Below are positions 1-4,533 of a stretch of DNA of 5,521 nucleotides, piece by piece. Position numbers and translations under genes: made by a program. The DNA is from Thermodesulfobacteriota bacterium (GTDB lineage Bacteria > Desulfobacterota > Thermodesulfobacteria > Thermodesulfobacteriales > Thermodesulfatatoraceae), in NCBI GenBank assembly GCA_013154385.1, contig JAADCO010000088.1, positions 1 to 5,521 on the forward strand. Reading direction: 5' to 3'. A model generated the notes under the pieces. It was not told the DNA's origin. It saw nothing but the letters and a program-made list of their open reading frames with translations, and made no database searches. How positions within the stretch are numbered: the stretch's first letter is position 1; each line of letters begins with the position of its first letter.

Positions 1-560
1 TGGGGATAGGTCTGCATCAGCTCGTGGATGATCTTGAGGCCGTGGGCGCGGATGGTCGTTCCCGTCTCGGTGACCTCGACGATGGCGTCGGCCAACCCCT
101 GGACCACCTTGGCCTCCGTGGCTCCCCAGGAAAACTCCACCTGGACCTCGATGCCCCTTTCGCTGAAGTAGCGCTTGGTGAAGTTCACCAGCTCGGTGGC
201 GATCTTCTTTCCCTGGAGATCCTCGAGCTCCTTGATGTCCGAGTCGGCCCTCACGGCCAGGACCCAGCGGGCCGGCCGCTTGCTCACCTTGGAGTAGATG
301 AGGTCGGTGACCACCACCACCTTGGAATCGTTTTCGAGGATCCAGTCCTTGCCCGTGATGCCGCAGTCGAGGATGCCCTGCTCGACGTAACGGCTCATCT
401 CCTGCGCGCGACAGATGGCGCACTCTATCTCCGGATCGTCTATCTCGGGAAAGTAGCTCCGATGGTGCACGTTTATGCGCCAACCGGACTTTCCGAAGAG
501 CTCGATGGTAGCCTTTTCCAGACTCCCCTTGGGAATGCCGAGTTTAATTTTTCTTTCCAT
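1..560 (-). CDS. hisG: ATP phosphoribosyltransferase HisG, 3' end cut off by window edge
   Basis: HisG catalyses the first, committed step of histidine synthesis in the cytoplasm, joining ATP and PRPP to give phosphoribosyl-ATP. The first 186 residues are visible from an ATG at 560-558. The protein opens with LGIPKGSLEKATIELF (7-22), has an LDCGITGKDWILEN stretch (64-77), and carries the family's PRPP-binding signature EVTETGTTIRAHGLKI at 162-177. The GITGKDW region reminds me of the long, allosteric HisG form of about 290 residues, which needs no HisZ; if so roughly 100 residues, including the regulatory C-terminal domain, lie outside the window. The start is fixed by a GAGGTGG ribosome site three bases upstream, inside hisI. 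The gene overlaps hisI by 17 bp, so the two are surely co-transcribed and probably translationally coupled. The identity is firm; the long-form assignment is inference. Confidence 0.95.
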   Translation of the reverse strand, partial: MERKIKLGIPKGSLEKATIELFGKSGWRINVHHRSYFPEIDDPEIECAICRAQEMSRYVEQGILDCGITGKDWILENDSKVVVVTDLIYSKVSKRPARWVLAVRADSDIKELEDLQGKKIATELVNFTKRYFSERGIEVQVEFSWGATEAKVVQGLADAIVEVTETGTTIRAHGLKIIHELMQTYP

Positions 561-927
561 AGACCACCTCGGGATCAAAAATTTTCTCTTCCGCGACTTC
601 GAGTTCACCGTCTTTCAATCGGCGGAAGAAGCAGCTTCGATAACCCTTGTGACAGGCCGCTCCTCCGAGCTGTTCCACCTTGACGAGCACCGTGTCCAGG
701 TCGCAATCCAGGCGGATCTCCTTGACCAGCTGCACGTGGCCGGAGGACTCTCCCTTGAGCCAGATCTTTCCGCGGCTGCGGCTGAAGTAGTGCACCTTAC
801 CGGTCTCAAGCGTTTTTTCCCAGGCCTCCTCGTTCATGTAGGCCAGCATGAGGACTTCGCCCGTCTGCCAATCCTGGGCGATGACCGGTACCAGACCTCC
901 GGTTTTGGCAAAATCCGGCTTGACCAT
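544..927 (-). CDS. hisI: Phosphoribosyl-AMP cyclohydrolase HisI (monofunctional)
   Basis: HisI opens the adenine ring of phosphoribosyl-AMP in the third step of histidine synthesis. The 127-residue protein has the normal length of a stand-alone cyclohydrolase, with no fused HisE pyrophosphohydrolase domain. The metal sites are all present: the DCDLD motif at 74-78 supplies the magnesium-binding aspartates (D74, D76, D78) and C75, and the ACHKGYRSCFFR segment adds the zinc ligands C92 and C99. The substrate-binding WLKGESSGH lies at 56-64. The ATG start is supported by CTGGAG at 940-935, seven bases upstream. It is the first gene of the minus-strand operon and hisG follows with a 17-bp overlap. 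The separate hisE that this form requires is not in the window. A promoter candidate lies about 30-60 bp upstream. Confidence 0.97.
   Translation of the reverse strand: MVKPDFAKTGGLVPVIAQDWQTGEVLMLAYMNEEAWEKTLETGKVHYFSRSRGKIWLKGESSGHVQLVKEIRLDCDLDTVLVKVEQLGGAACHKGYRSCFFRRLKDGELEVAEEKIFDPEVVYGKKN
564..570 (-). promoter_or_regulatory. hisG ribosome binding site inside hisI
   Basis: GAGGTGG on the minus strand, three bases before the hisG ATG and inside the last codons of hisI. It decides the hisG start and points to coupled translation of the pair. Confidence 0.75.
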
Positions 928-956
928 CTTCTTTCTCCAGAAACGGGGTTTGCGAC

Positions 957-985
957 TATTTAAATTCGACCGGAGACGACGTCAA
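957..985 (-). promoter_or_regulatory. Candidate sigma70-type promoter for hisI-hisG
   Basis: On the minus strand TTGACG (985-980) is followed after 16-17 bases by an A/T-rich block that can be read as TTAAAT (963-958) or TAAATA (962-957). The -35 matches five of six consensus bases and the -10 three or four. The inferred transcript start would leave a leader of about 20-25 bases containing the hisI ribosome site. No leader peptide or T-box-like structure fits in so short a leader, so histidine control by attenuation is not evident here. Confidence 0.5.
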
Positions 986-1018
986 CTTTTGTATTTTCGC
1001 TCCTCTATTCTCGCTTTC

Positions 1019-1041
1019 CCGGAGGAAGGCTCCTTTTCCGG
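1019..1041 (+). repeat. Imperfect hairpin in the hisI/pyrR spacer
   Basis: CCGGA (1019-1023) pairs with TCCGG (1037-1041); as plus-strand RNA the stem could extend by two G-U pairs and one A-U pair around a seven-base loop. No T-run follows, so it is not an intrinsic terminator. It does not contain a PyrR-binding consensus that I recognise. It could be an operator or chance in a purine/pyrimidine-skewed spacer. Confidence 0.3.
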
Positions 1042-1054
1042 CGGTCTTCCTTCC

Positions 1055-1083
1055 TTGAATCGCGTCTCAAAAAATAGTAGAAA
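1055..1083 (+). promoter_or_regulatory. Weak candidate promoter for pyrR-birA
   Basis: TTGAAT (1055-1060), a 17-base spacer and TAGAAA (1078-1083) give a modest sigma70-type match, with -35 and -10 each about four of six. The expected start point would be at or next to the pyrR ATG at 1090, which would make the message almost leaderless. I see no better match further upstream in the spacer. Confidence 0.3.
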
Positions 1084-1089
1084 AGTGAC

Positions 1090-1623
1090 ATGGAAGAAAA
1101 GCTCCTCATGAGCGAGCAAGAGATAGACCGCGCTCTCACCCGCATCGCTCACCAGATCCTCGAGCGCAACCGTGGTTCGGAAAATCTGGTCCTCGTCGGG
1201 ATTCGCACGGGAGGAGTTCCCTTGGCCGAAAGGCTCAGAAAGAAGATCAAGGAGATCGAAGGGGTGGAGATTCCGGTGGGCATCCTGGACATCAGCCTCT
1301 ATCGAGACGACTGGAGCCTGGCCTCGGCCCAACCGGAGGTGAGGAGCACGGAGATCTTTTTTCCCATCGACGACAAGATCGTCATCCTGGTGGACGACGT
1401 CATCTTCACGGGGCGCACGGTGAGGGCGGCCCTCGACGCCTTGATGGACTTCGGTCGCCCCAAGAAGGTGGAGCTTGCGGTCCTCGTGGACCGAGGTCAT
1501 CGGGAGCTGCCCATCGAGCCCACCTACACCGGTCTCACGGTGACCACCCTTCCCAACGAGCACGTTACGGTCAGGCTCAAAGAGATTACCGGAAAGGACG
1601 AAGTGGTCCTTGAGCGAAGATAA
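1090..1623 (+). CDS. pyrR: PyrR, bifunctional pyrimidine regulator / uracil phosphoribosyltransferase
   Basis: PyrR-family proteins bind UMP/UTP and, in well-studied bacteria, the leader of pyr mRNA to cause attenuation; they also convert uracil and PRPP to UMP. The 177-residue product has the family's usual length. The N-terminus aligns with other PyrR (ALTRIAHQILERN at 15-27), the PRPP loop is VILVDDVIFTGRT at 98-110, and the PyrR-typical VDRGHRELPI is at 133-142. The GIRTGGVPLAERL block (37-49) is the type I phosphoribosyltransferase loop after the first strand. The ATG at 1090 gives the usual N-terminal length, but its ribosome site is poor (an AGTAG ten bases upstream); the in-frame ATG at 1108 is an alternative start. 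No pyr biosynthetic gene and no recognisable PyrR-binding RNA is in the window, so whether this copy regulates or only salvages uracil is open. birA overlaps its last 14 bp. Confidence 0.95.
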   Translation: MEEKLLMSEQEIDRALTRIAHQILERNRGSENLVLVGIRTGGVPLAERLRKKIKEIEGVEIPVGILDISLYRDDWSLASAQPEVRSTEIFFPIDDKIVILVDDVIFTGRTVRAALDALMDFGRPKKVELAVLVDRGHRELPIEPTYTGLTVTTLPNEHVTVRLKEITGKDEVVLERR

Positions 1624-2416
1624 GGAGCGCCGAGAAGACTTGCCTTTTTCCCGCCGCCTGGCCACGAAGTGGCTGGGGCGGCAAATCGTCTTCTTTCGCG
1701 AACTTTCCTCCACCCAGGACGAAGCAAAGAAGCGCCTTTTCACCGCCCCGTCGGGTCTCGTGATCTGGGCGGACAGACAGCTTGCCGGGCGTGGCCGCAT
1801 GGCGCGCCCCTGGTTTTCGCCGCGCGGAGCAGGGCTCTACTTTTCGCTGATCCTCAAGCCGCCGCTCGCCAACCCCCTTCCCCTCTACGGGCTGGCCACC
1901 GCCGTGGGCGTGGCCGAGGCCCTGGAGAAGGTCTTTCAGGTCCCCTTTCAGGTGAAGTGGCCAAACGACGTCCTGCTCTCGGGCCGCAAGGTGGGCGGCA
2001 TCCTCCTCGAGGCGGTTTCCTCCTCCCTCATCGTGGGCGTGGGCCTGAACGTCTCCCTGAGGCGGGAGGACTTTCCCCCGGAGATCCGCGAGAAGGCCAC
2101 TTCCATCTACGAGGAGACGGGTCTTTCCGTGAGCCGCGCGCGCATCCTGCGCGCCATCCTCGAAACCCTGGAACCCCTCTACGAGGCGGTGCTCACCGCG
2201 GGGTTTGAGGCCTTTTCGCGCGCCTGGAAACAGCGGGACGTAACCCTCGGCGCGCGGGTGGTCCTGAAGAGGCCCGAGAGGGTCATCACCGGTCTTTCCC
2301 TTGGTCCGGCCCCTGACGGCACCCTGCGCCTGAAGACCTCCGGCGGCACGGTGAAGGTGCATTCCGGCGAGATCCTCATGTGGGAGATCCCGGGCTGGGA
2401 AAGTCGGGCCGCCTGA
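1610..2416 (+). CDS. birA: Biotin--[acetyl-CoA-carboxylase] ligase, no repressor domain
   Basis: Activates biotin with ATP to biotinyl-AMP and transfers it to the carrier lysine of biotin-dependent carboxylases. The 268 residues start directly with the catalytic domain: SSTQDEAK (33-40), the adenylate-binding loop GRGRMARPW (60-68), KWPNDVLLSGRKVGGILLE (116-134) with lysine K116, and GVGLNV (143-148). A C-terminal SH3-like domain ends with DGTLRLKTSGGTVKVHSGE (236-254). The winged-helix DNA-binding domain of E. coli-type BirA is absent, so this is a group I ligase that should not repress biotin genes. The adenylate loop has alanine (A65) where E. coli has glycine; I believe this is a common variant. 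The TTG at 1610 gives a 14-bp overlap with pyrR; an in-frame TTG at 1640 would remove ten residues and is possible, with GGAG 13 bases upstream. It is probably expressed by coupling to pyrR. Confidence 0.95.
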   Translation: MSEDKERREDLPFSRRLATKWLGRQIVFFRELSSTQDEAKKRLFTAPSGLVIWADRQLAGRGRMARPWFSPRGAGLYFSLILKPPLANPLPLYGLATAVGVAEALEKVFQVPFQVKWPNDVLLSGRKVGGILLEAVSSSLIVGVGLNVSLRREDFPPEIREKATSIYEETGLSVSRARILRAILETLEPLYEAVLTAGFEAFSRAWKQRDVTLGARVVLKRPERVITGLSLGPAPDGTLRLKTSGGTVKVHSGEILMWEIPGWESRAA

Positions 2417-2418
2417 AG

Positions 2419-2446
2419 TTGACACCTTACACCCCCTAAGTAAATT
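2419..2446 (+). promoter_or_regulatory. Candidate sigma70-type promoter for thiC
   Basis: A perfect TTGACA (2419-2424), a 16-base spacer and TAAATT (2441-2446, four of six) lie just after the birA stop. The expected transcript start near 2453 leaves a leader of about 35 bases with the thiC ribosome site. This is the best promoter match in the window. Confidence 0.6.
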
Positions 2447-2463
2447 CATCTTACCTTAGGTGT
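2429..2463. repeat. Bulged dyad overlapping the thiC promoter
   Basis: ACACC (2429-2433), TAAG (2437-2440) and TAA (2441-2443) pair with TTA (2451-2453), CTTA (2455-2458) and GGTGT (2459-2463): twelve pairs with a three-base and a one-base bulge around a seven-base loop. ACCTTA also occurs directly repeated at 2424-2429 and 2453-2458. The dyad spans the -10 element and expected start point, which suits an operator. No T-run follows, so it is not a standard terminator for birA. Confidence 0.4.
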
Positions 2464-2478
2464 TTAAATCCCAGCGGA

Positions 2479-2484
2479 AGGTGA
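2479..2484 (+). promoter_or_regulatory. thiC ribosome binding site
   Basis: AGGTGA (within a longer GGAAGGTGAG) sits four bases before GTG at 2489 and is the reason for choosing that non-ATG start; no in-frame ATG is available near the start of the conserved sequence. Confidence 0.7.
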
Positions 2485-2488
2485 GAGC

Positions 2489-3796
2489 GTGACCATCAAA
2501 GAAAAGGCCCAAAAGGGCATCCTTACCCCAGAAATAGAGGCTTGCGCCCGTGAGGAAAAGATTTCACCCGAAAAGCTCCTCAAGCTGGTAGCCGAGGGCA
2601 AGGCCGTGGTTCCGGCCAACCGGCGGGCCAATCTCTCTCGTCCCTGCGCCATTGGTCACGGGTTGCGCACCAAGGTGAACGCCAACATCGGCACCTCGCG
2701 GGACATTCCGGACGTGGAACCCGAGCTCAAGAAGCTCGAGGTGGCCCTGGCCGCCGGCGCGGACACCATCATGGATCTCTCGACCGGTGGCCCCCTTGAC
2801 GACATCCGGCGCCTCATCCGGGAAAGATGCCCTGTTCCCCTGGGAACCGTGCCCATCTATCAGGCCGCGGTGGAGGCCGTGGAGATCCACAAGAAGCCCA
2901 TCGTGGAGATGACCGTGGACGAAATGTTCAGGGCCGTGGAGAAACACGCCCAGGACGGCGTGGATTTCATGACCATCCACTGCGGGGTGACGCGCACGGT
3001 GCTCGAGCGCTTCGAGAATCAGGAGCGCATCCTCGGCGTGGTCTCCCGGGGTGGGTCTTTTCTCGTGGAGTGGATGGTCTACAACAACAAGGAGAACCCG
3101 TTCTTCGAGCGCTTCGACGACCTCCTGGCCATCGCCAAGGAATACGAGGTGACCCTTTCTCTGGGAGACGGCATTCGTCCGGGCTGTATCGCCGACGCCA
3201 CCGACGGCCCGCAGATCCAGGAGCTCATCATCCTGGGGGAGCTCACCCTAAGGGCCTGGGAGGCCGGGGTCCAGGTGATGATCGAAGGCCCGGGTCACGT
3301 GCCCCTCGATCAGGTCGAAGCCAACGTGAAACTTCAGAAACGCCTGTGTCACGGGGCGCCCTTCTACGTGCTGGGGCCTCTGGTCACGGACATCGCCCCG
3401 GGTTACGACCACATAGGTTGCGCCATCGGCGGGGCCGTGGCGGCTGCCGCCGGTGCGGATTTCCTCTGCTACGTGACGCCCGCGGAGCATCTCAGGCTTC
3501 CCACCATCGAAGACGTGCGCGAAGGGGTCATCGCGGCCCGCATTGCCGGCCACGCGGCGGACATCGTGAAAGGGGTTCCCGGGGCCATCGAGCAGGATCT
3601 CGAAATGGCCAAGGCGCGCGCGAGACTCGACTGGGAAGCGCAGATAAAGCTTTCGATTGATCCGGAGAAGGCCAAGCGCTATCGCCTGGAAGGAGGCGTC
3701 TCCAAGGGCAAGGCCTGCACCATGTGCGGAGAGTACTGCGCCATCAAGGTCTTCCAGCGGGCGCGCAAAAAGAAGTTCTTTTCCGGTGGCTCCTAG
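2489..3796 (+). CDS. thiC: Phosphomethylpyrimidine (HMP-P) synthase ThiC, short anaerobe-type
   Basis: ThiC is a non-canonical radical SAM enzyme that rearranges the purine intermediate AIR to HMP-P, the pyrimidine half of thiamine. The 435 residues match the short form found in many anaerobes and archaea and lack the N-terminal extension of the roughly 600-residue enzymes of E. coli and plants. Family blocks are in order: NRRANLSRPCAIGHGLRTK (44-62), STGG (98-101), SRGGS (186-190), YNNKENPF (198-205), LGDGIRPGC (225-233), EGPGHVPLDQ (266-275), APGYDHIGCAIGG (303-315) and TPAEHLRLP (330-338). H270 and H334 are the likely metal ligands. The [4Fe-4S] cysteines are C410, C413 and C417, spaced CX2CX3C, one residue tighter than the CX2CX4C of the long form. 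The start is GTG with a good ribosome site. The close paralogue BzaF, which makes the B12 lower ligand 5-hydroxybenzimidazole, cannot be fully excluded by eye. No other thiamine gene is visible; its stop overlaps the convergent gene by 4 bp. Confidence 0.92.
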   Translation: MTIKEKAQKGILTPEIEACAREEKISPEKLLKLVAEGKAVVPANRRANLSRPCAIGHGLRTKVNANIGTSRDIPDVEPELKKLEVALAAGADTIMDLSTGGPLDDIRRLIRERCPVPLGTVPIYQAAVEAVEIHKKPIVEMTVDEMFRAVEKHAQDGVDFMTIHCGVTRTVLERFENQERILGVVSRGGSFLVEWMVYNNKENPFFERFDDLLAIAKEYEVTLSLGDGIRPGCIADATDGPQIQELIILGELTLRAWEAGVQVMIEGPGHVPLDQVEANVKLQKRLCHGAPFYVLGPLVTDIAPGYDHIGCAIGGAVAAAAGADFLCYVTPAEHLRLPTIEDVREGVIAARIAGHAADIVKGVPGAIEQDLEMAKARARLDWEAQIKLSIDPEKAKRYRLEGGVSKGKACTMCGEYCAIKVFQRARKKKFFSGGS

Positions 3797-4287
3797 GCGA
3801 ACTTGTTGAGAATCCAGGTGATGATCTCGCTCTTGAGCTTCATGTTGTCTTCTTCGGTCATGTTCATCAGCCACCGGCGCACCCACTTCTGAAGACGGTT
3901 GAAGTGTCCCTGGTTGAGCTTCTCTCCGTAGACCATCTCCAGGGCCTGGAGATACCAGATGAAGATGGCGTGGAGGGGAATGCACTGATACTCAAGGGTG
4001 ATGGGGTAGAGGGCCTCGTAGAAGGCCCGGTTGATGAACTTGCGATCCGGTTCGCTGCCGAATTTGCGGATCACCAGACGGGAGACGTTTTCTTCCTCTT
4101 CTTCGCTTACGGGTTTCTGGGCCTTTTCCTGGAGCAGGCGCAGGTTTTCGTTGAGGAGCTCCATCCGTTCCCGGTTGAGGCGGATGAGCTCTTCCTGGAG
4201 AAAGGCCAAGGCCAGAGGGTTTTCCCTCTCGCGGTAATACTTGGCCAGTTTCTGTCTCAGAACCGATTTGCGGGACCGACCGCCCAT
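3793..4287 (-). CDS. Unrecognised 164-residue protein with basic N-terminus and heptad leucines
   Basis: I do not recognise this protein. A strong ribosome site (GAGGTGA at 4298-4292, four bases before ATG), an uninterrupted frame and protein-like composition support a real gene. Residues 4-21 are strongly basic. Residues 25-57 are predicted helical, with leucines at 30, 37, 44 and 51, one heptad apart, and alternating charges typical of a coiled coil. A run of five glutamates (62-66) forms a likely linker. Residues 68-164 look like a helical domain rich in aromatics (FYEALYP, IFIWYLQALEMVYG, WVRRWLM, IITWILNKF), with one cysteine, C102. There is no signal peptide; the 102-120 segment is hydrophobic but is broken by H106, Q114 and E117 and is more likely a buried helix than a membrane span. 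It stands alone on its strand, convergent with thiC. The charge pattern would allow nucleic-acid binding or a structural/scaffold role, but no function can be assigned. Confidence 0.85.
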   Translation of the reverse strand: MGGRSRKSVLRQKLAKYYRERENPLALAFLQEELIRLNRERMELLNENLRLLQEKAQKPVSEEEEENVSRLVIRKFGSEPDRKFINRAFYEALYPITLEYQCIPLHAIFIWYLQALEMVYGEKLNQGHFNRLQKWVRRWLMNMTEEDNMKLKSEIITWILNKFA

Positions 4288-4291
4288 ATGC

Positions 4292-4298
4292 TCACCTC
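4292..4298 (-). promoter_or_regulatory. Ribosome binding site of the 164-residue protein
   Basis: GAGGTGA on the minus strand, four bases before the ATG at 4287. It fixes the start of the unknown gene and is among the strongest ribosome sites in the window. Confidence 0.75.
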
Positions 4299-4324
4299 TT
4301 CATGGTCAACTTGGGAATAATCTT

Positions 4325-4353
4325 AACTTAAACGGCCCTTCTTTGAATTTCAA
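4325..4353 (-). promoter_or_regulatory. Weak candidate promoter for the 164-residue protein
   Basis: On the minus strand TTGAAA (4353-4348, five of six) precedes TAAGTT (4330-4325, three of six) by 17 bases. The position, about 30-65 bp upstream of the ATG, is suitable. A small perfect inverted repeat, TTGAA-T-TTCAA, covers the -35 at 4343-4353. Confidence 0.3.
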
Positions 4354-4399
4354 CTTCGGAAACCAGGCGAGATCCTTGTAATCTTGATGAGGCCCTTTT

Positions 4400-4432
4400 C
4401 CTCCGGAGGCAGTTTCGGACGTGGCGTTCCGA
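4400..4432. repeat. Two adjacent small dyads in the spacer upstream of the unknown gene
   Basis: CCTCCGGAGG at 4400-4409 is a perfect ten-base palindrome. Six bases later TCGGACG (4415-4421) faces CGTTCCGA (4425-4432), seven pairs with a one-base bulge and a three-base loop. They lie in the non-coding 4288-4533 stretch, outside the promoter candidate. They could be regulator sites or a remnant recombination region next to the broken recombinase; the sequence does not decide. Confidence 0.35.
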
Positions 4433-4533
4433 GCAAGGAACCCTTTTGGCGATAACAGCCTCTCAAGGCCAGGCCCGGCCGTTTCTCCCGGCAAAGTCTT
4501 GGTTTGGTCTCAAAATAGGGCGGGCCTAAAATC

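Noticed and set aside
24..963. Plus-strand open frames over hisG and hisI
   Set aside because: HisG and HisI on the minus strand account for the region with full family signatures and ribosome sites.
982..2449. Long open frames on the minus strand across pyrR and birA
   Set aside because: They lie opposite clearly identified genes, have low-complexity Arg/Pro/Gly-rich translations and no conserved motif; they reflect codon bias of the real genes.
2429..2463. Intrinsic terminator of birA
   Set aside because: The stem has two bulges and no T-run follows; its placement over the promoter fits an operator better.
2417..2488. Possible TPP riboswitch before thiC, because CCAGCGGAAGG at 2471-2481 resembles the 3' end of the THI element
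   Set aside because: The stretch is only 72 bases, the CUGAGA and CUGGAUAA boxes are missing, and the resembling bases are largely the thiC ribosome site.
2564..3985. Open frames opposite and in other frames of thiC
   Set aside because: All are shadows of the complete, motif-rich ThiC reading frame.
4292..4303. Three-codon upstream frame (Met-Lys-Arg-stop) overlapping the ribosome site of the unknown gene
   Set aside because: It has no ribosome site of its own and such short frames arise by chance wherever an AGGTGA site follows an ATG.
4306..4494. Minus-strand frame of 62 residues upstream of the unknown gene
   Set aside because: It needs a TTG start without a ribosome site, has no recognisable motif, and covers the likely promoter and dyads.
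4288..4533. tRNA or known riboswitch in the spacer
   Set aside because: No cloverleaf, T-loop signature or conserved aptamer core could be found on either strand; only small dyads are present.
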